NCBI GenBank assembly: GCA_018676275.1
Contig: JABHFC010000220.1
Location: 1 to 9,523, forward strand
Direction of reading: 5' to 3'
DNA from: Gammaproteobacteria bacterium
GTDB lineage: Bacteria > Pseudomonadota > Gammaproteobacteria > Eutrophobiales > Eutrophobiaceae
Length of the DNA: 9,523 nt
Shown here: one piece after another, positions 1 through 6,490 of the stretch
How the letters are laid out: the number at the start of each line of letters is the position of its first letter
Numbering within the stretch: position 1 is the first letter of the stretch
The notes under the pieces: model-generated
Databases searched by the model: none
Seen by the model: only the letters and a program-made list of their open reading frames with translations
Told to the model about the DNA's origin: nothing
Program-made: the position numbers and the translations under genes

Positions 1-152
1 CCTTTCGCGTCCATCAATACGCAGGCACAGTCATTGGCTTCGCGCACCAGCGATGAAAATGCAGTGCGGACCAGTGTGGTCGCCATCTCATCGACGATGG
101 CAATCAATCTACCCCACAGAATTTCCAGGCTTATTGGATCATAGGCGCTCAC
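1..152 (-). CDS. hyuB: Hydantoinase B / 5-oxoprolinase family protein, N-terminal fragment (runs off left edge)
   Basis: About 50 N-terminal residues are visible, beginning MSAYDPISLEILWGRL and continuing through IVDEMATTLVRTAF and VREANDCACVLMDAKG. This is the standard opening of HyuB-type subunits (DP-x-x-LE-x-x-W-x-RL, then an acidic-Met-A-x-TL-x-R-T-x-F block, then RE-x-ND-x-A). The family forms the second subunit of ATP-dependent N-methylhydantoinases and 5-oxoprolinase-like enzymes, which open cyclic amide rings in the cytoplasm. The start is GTG (complement of 150-152) and overlaps the hyuA stop by four bases (GTGA). That arrangement implies translational coupling and an equimolar A/B complex. 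The rest of the gene lies outside the window, so completeness cannot be judged. The family call is firm; the actual substrate is not known from this fragment. Confidence 0.9.
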   Translation of the reverse strand, partial: MSAYDPISLEILWGRLIAIVDEMATTLVRTAFSSLVREANDCACVLMDAK

Positions 153-2248
153 GATGCGGCCCCTTTCAACTCGATAATTAAATTGAGGTAAGGATCAACC
201 CTGACACTATCCCCGGGACCAAGAACCGTAGTGGATTCTCGTTGCTCGACAATAGCGGGTCCACTAAATTCTGCACCGGGATAAAGTTTGTAGTGATCGT
301 AAACCGACGCCGCCAGGAAATCTTCCACATCCGGATAGTAAACCTGTCGACTTCCCTTAAGCGCCGCGTCTAAATTCTGAACTTCAGAAGTGTGGACATT
401 CATTTCAGCTTCAGGAGCTGGGCCACTGGCCGTCAACCGCCAGTTCACAGCCTCAACTGGCACATCGCTCACCTTGCGATCAAACAGCGCTTCGTAGGTT
501 TGATAAAAACTGTTTCTTAGTTCATCAACAGTTGATGCACTTAACTTGCCGTTCGGAACCGGGACTTCGATCTCATAGCCTTGCCCGGCGTAGCGCATAT
601 CTGCAGTTTGGGTGAAAAAGACATCTTCAGGTGCAATGCCTGCTTCCTGCAAGGTGGCCAGACCCTTCTCTTTCATCTCTTCGTACATCACAGCCAATTT
701 CGACCAATCGATATTTTCCAGTCGGGTGATGTAGCTACGGACAAAATCAACCGCCGGAGGCGCGGTCAGTAGTCCGACCGCGGACATCACGCCAGCAGCC
801 AATGGAGAGACGATGATGTTGACATAAAGTCGTTTGGCGACGCCGCGAACGTGCACCGGCCCGGCCCCGCCGAAAGCAACCATGGCATAGTTTCGGGGGT
901 CTTTGCCATGTTCAGCTACGTGGATTTTAGCGGCGGTGGCCATGTTCTGGTTGACGATCTCGTGGATACCTCGAGCCGCTTCCAGAGTTGAGATGCCGAG
1001 GGGTTTGGCAATTTTGTCATGAATGGCCTTCTCAGCAGCCTCTTTATCCAGCACCATCGTGCCGCCCAAAAAGTAATCGGGATCCAGAAAGCCCAGTACC
1101 AGATCCGCATCGGTAACGGTGGGTTCTGTGCCATCCCGTCCGTAACAGGTCGGGCCGGGCACGGCACCGGCGCTTTTAGGGCCGACCTTCAATAAACCCA
1201 TGTCATCGATGTAGGCTATGCTGCCACCGCCTGCGCCAATCTCAATCATATCGATTACTGATATTTTAATGGGCAAGCCACTGCCTTTCTTGAAACGATG
1301 CACCCGGGCTACTTCGAAATCCGTTGTCCTGGTTGGTTGGCCTTCATCAATTATGCAGGCTTTGGCCGTAGTACCACCCATGTCAAAAGAGATCAGATTT
1401 TGAAGGTCAACATGTTGTCCATAAAAAACCGCCGCCAGAGCTCCGGCGGCCGGTCCTGATTCAGTCAGCTTGATAGGAAACTCCCTGGCGGTATTGGCAG
1501 TAACAATGCCACCATTGGACTGCATCAAAAACAATTCTCCCTTGATGCCTAAATCAGCCAGACCATCAGCCAGTTTTCTAAAATGACGATCCGTTAAGGG
1601 CTGCACATAAGCATTGGCAACCGTGGTTGAGGTACGTTCGTATTCCCGAATCTCCGGGATGACGTCAGACGATAAGGTAACGCTAACATCGGGCATTCGT
1701 TTGCGTACCATCTCGCCAATACGTCGCTCATGGGCAGAATTGATATAGGCGTGCATCAGGCAAATGGCAATAGACTCTATTTTTTCCTCTATAAGCTGAT
1801 CGATACGACTGTGTACTTCTTCCTCGTCAAGCGCTTCCAGCACCGAACCGTCTTTAAGAATACGCTCCGTCACTTCCATTCGTAGATTACGCGGCACAAA
1901 GGGCTCAGGCATGCGCAGAAACAAGTCGTAGATGTCATACCTTGCTTCGCGACCAAGTTCAAGAATGTCACGAAAACCTTTGCTGGTAATCAAGGCTGTA
2001 TGAGCCCCTTTTCGTTCGATGAGGGCGTTGGTGATAAGCGTTGTGCCACCAGTCACGGCTTTGCTCACAGCTGCTGGGGGCACAGCATTGTTTTCCAGCA
2101 GAGTCTTGACGCCGCTTAGTACACCAAGGGACGGATCCTCGGGCGTTGTCAGCACTTTGGCAATGCCTATCTCGCTGGTCTCTTCATTAATGACTACCGA
2201 ATCGGTAAAAGTGCCACCAACGTCGAATCCAATTCTATAGCTCGTCAT
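149..2248 (-). CDS. hyuA: Hydantoinase A / N-methylhydantoinase-type subunit (HyuA)
   Basis: A 699-residue protein, a normal full length for HyuA. The N-terminal domain opens with the phosphate-binding signature GFDVGGTFTDSVV (residues 8-20) and has the conserved block GGTTLITNALIERKG near 67-81. The central hydantoinase A domain contains FDMGGTTAK (288-296), EIGAGGGSIAYID (336-348), a PGPTCYGRDGTEPTVTDADL stretch (364-383) and FGGAGPVH (459-466). Residues from about 510 on form the C-terminal domain. The family uses an ASKHA-type ATP site and works with HyuB to hydrolyse hydantoins, 5-oxoproline or related cyclic amides; some relatives are acetone or acetophenone carboxylase subunits. The ATG start has GGAGAG about 10 nt upstream. 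It overlaps hyuB by 4 bp, and a plus-strand racemase gene lies 0.95 kb away. The family is certain; the substrate (hydantoin, N-methylhydantoin, oxoproline or a carboxylated ketone) is inference. Confidence 0.93.
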   Translation of the reverse strand: MTSYRIGFDVGGTFTDSVVINEETSEIGIAKVLTTPEDPSLGVLSGVKTLLENNAVPPAAVSKAVTGGTTLITNALIERKGAHTALITSKGFRDILELGREARYDIYDLFLRMPEPFVPRNLRMEVTERILKDGSVLEALDEEEVHSRIDQLIEEKIESIAICLMHAYINSAHERRIGEMVRKRMPDVSVTLSSDVIPEIREYERTSTTVANAYVQPLTDRHFRKLADGLADLGIKGELFLMQSNGGIVTANTAREFPIKLTESGPAAGALAAVFYGQHVDLQNLISFDMGGTTAKACIIDEGQPTRTTDFEVARVHRFKKGSGLPIKISVIDMIEIGAGGGSIAYIDDMGLLKVGPKSAGAVPGPTCYGRDGTEPTVTDADLVLGFLDPDYFLGGTMVLDKEAAEKAIHDKIAKPLGISTLEAARGIHEIVNQNMATAAKIHVAEHGKDPRNYAMVAFGGAGPVHVRGVAKRLYVNIIVSPLAAGVMSAVGLLTAPPAVDFVRSYITRLENIDWSKLAVMYEEMKEKGLATLQEAGIAPEDVFFTQTADMRYAGQGYEIEVPVPNGKLSASTVDELRNSFYQTYEALFDRKVSDVPVEAVNWRLTASGPAPEAEMNVHTSEVQNLDAALKGSRQVYYPDVEDFLAASVYDHYKLYPGAEFSGPAIVEQRESTTVLGPGDSVRVDPYLNLIIELKGAAS

Positions 2249-2282
2249 CTTATCGAAGCTCTCCGAATTATCAGAAAGTTAG

Positions 2283-2294
2283 TAAACCGGTTTA
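2283..2294. promoter_or_regulatory. 12-bp perfect palindrome upstream of hyuA, possible operator
   Basis: TAAACCGGTTTA is its own reverse complement and lies 35 bp before the hyuA start. The AAACCGGTTT core with central CG resembles LacI-family operators. It falls just downstream of the candidate hyuA -10 box, where a bound repressor would block initiation or early elongation. No regulator gene sits next to it in this window, so the binding protein is unknown. Confidence 0.35.
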
Positions 2295-2306
2295 TCCAAA
2301 CTATAC

Positions 2307-2335
2307 ATTATATAAAGACAATGCCCTTATATTAA
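2307..2335 (-). promoter_or_regulatory. Candidate sigma-70-type promoter for hyuA-hyuB
   Basis: On the minus strand a perfect TATAAT (complement of 2307-2312) is preceded, after exactly 17 bp, by TTAATA (complement of 2330-2335), a 4/6 match to TTGACA. Transcription would start near 2300, giving a leader of about 50 nt before the hyuA ATG. The region is AT-rich, so chance matches are likely. An 8-bp direct repeat, CTTATATT (2326-2333 and 2344-2351), overlaps the upstream side and could be part of an activator site. Confidence 0.35.
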
Positions 2336-2481
2336 TGTGTGATCTTATATTGGACTGCAGCATAAATCTTAGACTCAGCTAAGCTACTAAGCGGATCGAC
2401 TTTAATGAACCAATGCTGATGTTCTGGTCAAAGTGTTATGCTCGACCATCATTCAACTTCAGCAGGACAGGGGGAATTTTC

Positions 2482-2997
2482 ATGCTAACAAGATTACTCA
2501 CACTATTGTGGCTTTGTTTGATAACTACATCAGCAAGTGCCGTGAGTTTTGGAGATGAAGCTCCGAGCTGGAGTGGGACGGACTTGAATAGTGGCTCGCA
2601 AATTGAATTCCCTTCTGTACTGGCTAATAAGCCAGCGGTACTTGTGTTTTGGGCAACCTGGTGTCCATATTGCAAAGCATTTATGCCTTACGTCAAAGAA
2701 ATACAGGCCGACTACGAAAAACATGGTGTTCAAGTTATTTCATTTAATGCCCTCGAACGAGGTAAGGGAGATCCGAAAGCCTATGTAGATTCCCTGAACT
2801 TCCCTTTTATTGCTATTGCAGATGCTGATGGCATAGCTGAAGATTACAAGGTCAAGTTTATTCCAGGCTTATTAATTACAGATGGCAACGGTAAGATTGT
2901 TTATCGTCGAAAAAGCACTGACCTTCCTGCGGGTAAAACAGTATCCGAACAATGGGCTAATGAGGTTAGAAAAGTTTTAGATATTCTGCTTGAATAA
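2482..2997 (+). CDS. Exported thioredoxin-fold (TlpA-like) thiol-disulfide oxidoreductase
   Basis: The preferred ATG at 2482 gives 171 residues. It has GGGGGA six bases upstream, and translation from it begins directly with a Sec signal peptide: basic MLTR, a hydrophobic core (LLTLLWLCLITT), then SASA before VSFG, a good AxA cleavage site after residue 20. An upstream in-frame ATG at 2413 would bury the signal under 23 unrelated residues. The mature protein is a thioredoxin domain: VLVFWATWCPYC (residues 53-64) carries the redox pair Cys61/Cys64, and FIPGLLI (127-133) supplies the expected cis-proline at 128. TlpA/ResA-type proteins act in the periplasm to reduce or exchange disulfides, often in cytochrome c or cupredoxin assembly. 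No such client gene is adjacent, so its partner is unknown. It is divergent from hyuA and followed by a racemase gene after 199 bp. Confidence 0.88.
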   Translation: MLTRLLTLLWLCLITTSASAVSFGDEAPSWSGTDLNSGSQIEFPSVLANKPAVLVFWATWCPYCKAFMPYVKEIQADYEKHGVQVISFNALERGKGDPKAYVDSLNFPFIAIADADGIAEDYKVKFIPGLLITDGNGKIVYRRKSTDLPAGKTVSEQWANEVRKVLDILLE

Positions 2998-3196
2998 TAT
3001 TGTTAATCAATAAGGCATCATTCATTAAACAGACCAGTAAAGCGACTCAAAGTAGCCAATCCGTAAGTAGCTTGCTCACTTGACCCTGTTTCTCCAATGG
3101 AGAGAGAAGTGCGTATTCGAGATCTACCTATAAGGCCTGAGAAAATCCTGCGAGATTTGGGTAAACTTTAATTATTATTCCCTGGAGGTAACTATC
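2998..3196 (+). other. 199-bp intergenic leader before the racemase gene; no gene seen
   Basis: No convincing ORF, tRNA or known riboswitch signature was found. Visible structure: TCTCCA-A-TGGAGA, a 6-bp inverted repeat at 3091-3103, and AAGTAGC repeated directly at 3050-3056 and 3065-3071. A TATAAG at 3129-3134 could be a -10 box but has no good -35 partner. The racemase ribosome binding site GGAGG is at 3184-3188. There is no clear stem plus T-run terminator after the thioredoxin gene. Confidence 0.4.
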
Positions 3197-3958
3197 ATGA
3201 AACTAGCCGTCATTATGCCCGGAGCTGTGTCATCTGGTGCTGAAGAAGAAATCAAAGGTCTGGTATCAGCAAATACAGAAGTTATGGTTCTCGGCGCTGC
3301 CAACGGCCTGCTTGCCGTTGCCGGTGATATTGATCTGAAAGGACCTGAAGCAGCTATGCTAGCCTTGCAGGCCGAAGCAAATGGTTGCGATGCCATTGTG
3401 CTGGACGGTATGTGCGATTTTGGTCTACCCATTGTTCGCGGCGCGGTTAGTATTCCTGTAGTCGGTGCCGCCACTGCCACCTACAACCTGGTTTATCAAC
3501 TGGCCCGAAGTTTTGGTGTGGTATCCATCAATGCTGAAATGAACCCGATGTTTTTACGTGCCATTCGTGAGTGTGGTTGTGAAGAACGTATGACCTCTAT
3601 TCGTAGTTTAGAACGCTCCCTGAAACTGACTGCAGAAGGTGCCGATATCCCCTACTCCCCAGAGGATTGGGAAGCGGAATTAATAAAGGCTGCGCGACCG
3701 CAGGTCGAACAGGAAGATGCTCAATGTATTGTTGTCGCTTGCGCCTCGATTTTTGGATTACTACCCAAAGGTGCCATCGAACGTATGGAAAAAGAGTTGG
3801 GTGTGATCATTGTTGATCCACAACCCATTGCTATCAAAACTGCAGAAATGCTGGCCAGCTTGAAACTGTCACATAGCAAGATCGAATACCCGACAATCGA
3901 TCCCGCTTCTTTTGATCATTTTATTAAAGCTAAATCCGATTTGCGCAAAAGTGCCTGA
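3197..3958 (+). CDS. Asp/Glu/hydantoin racemase family protein
   Basis: 253 residues, typical for the Asp/Glu/hydantoin racemase superfamily, starting at an ATG with a strong GGAGG eight bases upstream. It opens with a MKLAVIMPGAVS strand-loop. The two catalytic cysteines expected of cofactor-independent racemases are both present in the right context: Cys73 in LDGMCDFGLP (residues 69-78) and Cys182 in VVACASIFGLLP (179-190). The conserved VDPQPIAIKTAEML block (206-219) follows. Such enzymes move a proton at the alpha carbon using the two thiols. The HyuE branch racemises 5-substituted hydantoins so that a stereospecific hydantoinase can consume both isomers; other members act on aspartate, glutamate or allantoin. 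Nearby hyuAB favours a hydantoin-like substrate, but the gene is on the opposite strand and behind a 199-bp leader. The family is firm, the substrate inferred. Confidence 0.85.
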   Translation: MKLAVIMPGAVSSGAEEEIKGLVSANTEVMVLGAANGLLAVAGDIDLKGPEAAMLALQAEANGCDAIVLDGMCDFGLPIVRGAVSIPVVGAATATYNLVYQLARSFGVVSINAEMNPMFLRAIRECGCEERMTSIRSLERSLKLTAEGADIPYSPEDWEAELIKAARPQVEQEDAQCIVVACASIFGLLPKGAIERMEKELGVIIVDPQPIAIKTAEMLASLKLSHSKIEYPTIDPASFDHFIKAKSDLRKSA

Positions 3959-3998
3959 AGAATTAGTCGACCCCTACTACAGGTGTTTATGAGTAGCA

Positions 3999-4259
3999 TC
4001 AATAGTTTTGATAAGCTTCCAGCAATAATGTTTCAATAACTTTTTTGCTTTTGCTCTTAATTCCAGCAAACGGTATTTTGCTTTCAGGACTTATCATGAA
4101 GTAATGATCGCTGTCGTTCTTAACACGAAACTTTTCCTTAAACTCGACACCATCCGTCACACTTGAATCTTTAACAGTTTCTCTGAATTCTTTTGCTAAA
4201 TTTTTAAATTCGTTTTTCTCCCTGTTTGAGAGGCGATCGAATGAGACAAGATCTACCAT
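3999..4259 (-). CDS. Small uncharacterised protein coupled to the tandem OsmC gene
   Basis: 86 residues, not recognised. It is highly charged, with many Lys, Glu and Asp, no signal peptide, no membrane segment and no cysteine, so it is probably a soluble cytoplasmic protein. The N-terminal half (roughly residues 9-30, RLSNREKNEFKNLAKEFRET) looks helical; the middle has DHYFMISPESKIPFAGI, which could be a short beta portion; the end (SKKVIETLLLEAYQNY) looks helical again. It is likely real: its ATG directly follows the TAA of the upstream OsmC gene with no spacing, and a TGGAG (GGAG at complement of 4268-4271) eight bases upstream lies inside that gene's last codons. Translational coupling suggests the two proteins work together. 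It is convergent with the racemase gene, 40 bp away, with no obvious terminator between them. Confidence 0.7.
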   Translation of the reverse strand: MVDLVSFDRLSNREKNEFKNLAKEFRETVKDSSVTDGVEFKEKFRVKNDSDHYFMISPESKIPFAGIKSKSKKVIETLLLEAYQNY

Positions 4260-5498
4260 TTATGCTGCTCCAGCTAGTTGAGGAATATTTTTATCTATGT
4301 CCGCCTGTTCTGCTTTCCTGAAACGTATACGCGTCTTAATTGCTGAACGACAGGCTGCATGCAGGTAACAAGTCTGCTCCCCCATATCCAGTAACTTTTG
4401 TGTTGCAGCAGCGTCCTCTTCAGTTCCTATAAATACGTGAGTATCTACAGCAGCGCTTTCAGATTCATCATCTACAGATGGAAGAGAAAAAGTCATGTCC
4501 TGCACAACCTGGTAGGAATTCATCTTTTGCTTGACCACCGCTGCATAGCGCCCTAGCTGAGTCATAAAACAAAAGCTTAAACCTGCTGAAAAATAGGCAA
4601 GACCGGAAGGTGCACGACCCTGGCCTCCGACCAGCTCGGAATCGTCACTAAGGAATCTAAATACAGAACCGATTGGCTGGAAACAGGCTACATGGATATC
4701 TTTAAGTCCGTCACTACGCAAAGTACCGACACCACGTACGTGAACTTTTCGCTTTTGCACATCTGACAAACCAACTTTGCCAGTTGCTCTTTCCGTACCC
4801 AGTATTTCACCACCCAGGCTGTCCACGTTCGCCAGTTTCCCCATGCGCTCGTCTTTAAAACTGTCATTGTCATCAGGACATGCTTGCTTAAAGGCAGCGC
4901 TCGGATCAGCGGTCTGTTCACTCGGACTGATTGCAACACCCGTTACTGGAATTTGCTTATCATTCATGTTCAGCGAAAACACGCTGTCTTTAGCCGCGCG
5001 CAAATACACATCAGCAGGACTGCTAGCTACAGCTTTATAAGCCAGGCTTTGTAGTGTTTCGTCATCTGCTTCGGCATTGGCTTTAAAAGTTACTTCAACC
5101 GGTAAGGCATCACTGCTCATGGTTCCGCGTATCAATGAGCCTTCCATCGTGTATACGTTATCCACCATCACTTCCAGTGAATGCAGCTTAATCCCCTCCT
5201 TCTTTACATGACTCAGGTATTCAGACATATAAGAAGAAACAAGGCCGGCTGTAAAAAAGCCTAATGGGAATGAAGCCAGGTCAGTACCATTCAGCCATGG
5301 GCCTTCATCGCAGACCATTCGCCATGTAGTATTAGTGGATTCGTAGTGCAGTACACATTCTTTTTGCATACCACTAAGCGCACGTGTCGCAGCGCGAACA
5401 GAAATTTTGTTGGTCTTAATCGGTGCCTTCAGCGGGAAGTCGCCACCAGCAGCTACTTTGTATATCAGCGGATAAGAACTTGATTCGATACTGTCCAA
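4260..5498 (-). CDS. Tandem (two-domain) OsmC/Ohr-like protein, first domain lacking both redox cysteines
   Basis: I chose a TTG start (complement of 5496-5498), giving 412 residues, because AGAGGGGA sits exactly seven bases upstream. A GTG at 5531 would add 11 residues but has no ribosome binding site. The protein is two OsmC-type folds in tandem (about 30-175 and 250-395) joined by a polar linker. Domain 2 has the Ohr-like FSAGLSFCF (Cys310) and GEQTCYLHAACR (Cys377), the two positions of the catalytic thiols in OsmC/Ohr peroxidases. Domain 1 aligns as FTAGLVSSY and ASSPADVYLR, with Ser89 and Ser160 in those positions, spaced identically to the following Arg (167 and 384). Classic OsmC/Ohr proteins are homodimers of one-domain subunits that reduce organic hydroperoxides; this looks like an internal pseudo-dimer with one active half. 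The catalytic Glu of Ohr (PEQLF) is not evident. The family call is good; peroxidase activity is inference. Confidence 0.8.
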   Translation of the reverse strand: MDSIESSSYPLIYKVAAGGDFPLKAPIKTNKISVRAATRALSGMQKECVLHYESTNTTWRMVCDEGPWLNGTDLASFPLGFFTAGLVSSYMSEYLSHVKKEGIKLHSLEVMVDNVYTMEGSLIRGTMSSDALPVEVTFKANAEADDETLQSLAYKAVASSPADVYLRAAKDSVFSLNMNDKQIPVTGVAISPSEQTADPSAAFKQACPDDNDSFKDERMGKLANVDSLGGEILGTERATGKVGLSDVQKRKVHVRGVGTLRSDGLKDIHVACFQPIGSVFRFLSDDSELVGGQGRAPSGLAYFSAGLSFCFMTQLGRYAAVVKQKMNSYQVVQDMTFSLPSVDDESESAAVDTHVFIGTEEDAAATQKLLDMGEQTCYLHAACRSAIKTRIRFRKAEQADIDKNIPQLAGAA

Positions 5499-5505
5499 GG
5501 TATAT

Positions 5506-5513
5506 TCCCCTCT
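5506..5513 (-). promoter_or_regulatory. Ribosome binding site deciding a TTG start for the tandem OsmC gene
   Basis: The minus strand reads AGAGGGGA, then seven bases (ATATACC), then TTG. This is a near-ideal Shine-Dalgarno at ideal spacing. The sequence before the alternative GTG at 5531 (GCCACCAGATACC) has nothing comparable. Confidence 0.6.
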
Positions 5514-5560
5514 ATTTATAAGAACTTGCACGGTATCTGGTGGCTATAAATCAGAGCACC

Positions 5561-5566
5561 TATAAT
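5561..5566 (+). promoter_or_regulatory. Candidate -10 box for the XRE regulator gene
   Basis: A perfect TATAAT lies 91 bp before the regulator's ATG. The region 17 bp upstream is a poor -35 (TGGTGG-like), so the promoter would be weak or activator-dependent. A second possible -10, TATAAA at 5591-5596, would put the palindrome at 5613-5628 in the first transcribed bases. Confidence 0.25.
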
Positions 5567-5612
5567 GCCGTAGTGGATACAGACATTTTCTATAAAGTAT
5601 TACAGGCGAGCA

Positions 5613-5628
5613 ATTACCGATCGGTAAT
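5613..5628. promoter_or_regulatory. 16-bp perfect palindrome, probable operator between divergent OsmC and XRE genes
   Basis: ATTACCGATCGGTAAT is perfectly self-complementary and lies 29 bp before the XRE regulator start and 114 bp before the OsmC start. It is flanked by a direct repeat ACAGGC at 5602-5607 and 5631-5636. A perfect 16-bp palindrome in a short divergent intergenic region next to a DNA-binding regulator is typical of an autoregulatory dimer site. That this regulator, rather than another protein, binds here is inference. Confidence 0.6.
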
Positions 5629-5657
5629 GAACAGGCTTTTATGGAACAATTATCGGA

Positions 5658-6461
5658 ATGAATGACTTTAAAACTGCCCCTATCGGTGACCGTCTGAAAC
5701 ACTGGCGCACTCAGCGTCAGGTAAGCCAGCTCGACCTCTCACTCGAATGCGATACTTCTTCGCGTCATATCAGCTTCATCGAAACCGGTAAGGCTCATCC
5801 AACCAGAGAGTTAGTAATTACCCTGGCAGAAGTACTGGATATCCCTGTCAGTGCCCGCAACAATATTTTGATTGCCGCGGGCTATGCGCCGCAATACGAC
5901 AGTACAGGCCTTGATCCCGATGAAATGAAGCTGGTTCAGGAAGTACTGGAAACTTTGGTCAGGCAAAATGGTAACAAGCCCAGCGTGGTAATTAATCGTC
6001 GATGGGAAATTGTCTACAGTAATAATGTCTTTATTCGATTTTGTCAGCATTTTATTGGCGACAGGACTTTACTTGAACAACAGCCACTTAATCTGCTGAG
6101 ACTGGTACTTCATCCGCAGGGCTTGATCAGCGCCTGCGATATTCAATCTCAATTATTCCAGACCTTTATGAGCCGTGCTCGCCGGGACATGACGGTAATA
6201 GATGATGACAGTGAACTGGAAAACTTAATGCTGGAAATGAACGAATACAAACCAGTGGAACTGGACGAAGACTATATGATCCCCCCGCAATTGTTGACGC
6301 CTGTTTCTCTCAAACGCGATGACGATGAAATACACCTACTCGCCTTAACTGCAACTTTGGGCGAACCAATCAACATAACTCTACGCGAACTACAGCTTGA
6401 ATTTTGTATTCCCGCCGATGATGCCAGTGAGCAATTCCTGAACATGCTGGAACAGCAATAA
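5658..6461 (+). CDS. XRE-family regulator with MmyB-like ligand-binding domain
   Basis: 267 residues. The N-terminal Cro/C1-type helix-turn-helix spans about residues 9-65; the recognition part reads VSQLDLSLECDTSSRHISFI followed by ETGKAHPTRELVITLAEVLD, the usual XRE pattern. Residues about 95-262 match the MmyB-like sensor domain in style: NGNKPSVVINRRWEIVYSNN, then NLLRLVLHPQGL, and a final LATLGEPINITLRELQLEFC-like strand (TATLGEPINITLRELQLE). That domain has a PAS-like fold thought to bind small hydrophobic ligands, so the protein probably senses a metabolite in the cytoplasm. The start codon has only a weak ribosome binding site. The gene is divergent from the OsmC gene, with a 16-bp palindrome between them, and is followed after 12 bp by an aminotransferase gene. 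Likely role: autoregulation plus control of the downstream enzymes, perhaps also OsmC. Family firm; targets inferred. Confidence 0.87.
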   Translation: MNDFKTAPIGDRLKHWRTQRQVSQLDLSLECDTSSRHISFIETGKAHPTRELVITLAEVLDIPVSARNNILIAAGYAPQYDSTGLDPDEMKLVQEVLETLVRQNGNKPSVVINRRWEIVYSNNVFIRFCQHFIGDRTLLEQQPLNLLRLVLHPQGLISACDIQSQLFQTFMSRARRDMTVIDDDSELENLMLEMNEYKPVELDEDYMIPPQLLTPVSLKRDDDEIHLLALTATLGEPINITLRELQLEFCIPADDASEQFLNMLEQQ

Positions 6462-6466
6462 TAAAT

Positions 6467-6490
6467 ATATTTAATGGAACAGTTAAATAT
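6467..6490 (+). repeat. 8-bp inverted repeat enclosing the aminotransferase start codon
   Basis: ATATTTAA (6467-6474) and TTAAATAT (6483-6490) are perfect inverse complements around the loop TGGAACAG. The A of the ATG closes the stem and the TG opens the loop. The gene has no Shine-Dalgarno, so a hairpin here could tune initiation. The stem is all A/T and therefore weak, and may be chance. Confidence 0.35.

Noticed and set aside
916..1167. Antisense-frame and alternate-frame ORFs inside hyuA (for example 83 residues here)
   Set aside because: Overlaps the clearly real hyuA frame and has a Trp/Pro/Arg-rich composition typical of a shadow frame, with no recognisable family.
2413..2481. 23-residue N-terminal extension of the thioredoxin-like protein from an upstream ATG
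   Set aside because: It would bury a clean signal peptide, and the ATG at 2482 has GGGGGA at proper spacing, so the upstream ATG is probably not used.
3041..3085. Imperfect inverted repeat TCAAAGTAGC / GCTCACTTGA as a structured RNA element
   Set aside because: Needs bulges in the middle of a 10-bp stem and matches no riboswitch consensus I know.
3959..3998. Bidirectional terminator between the converging racemase and 86-residue genes
   Set aside because: Expected from the layout, but no GC-rich stem with a flanking T-run is visible.
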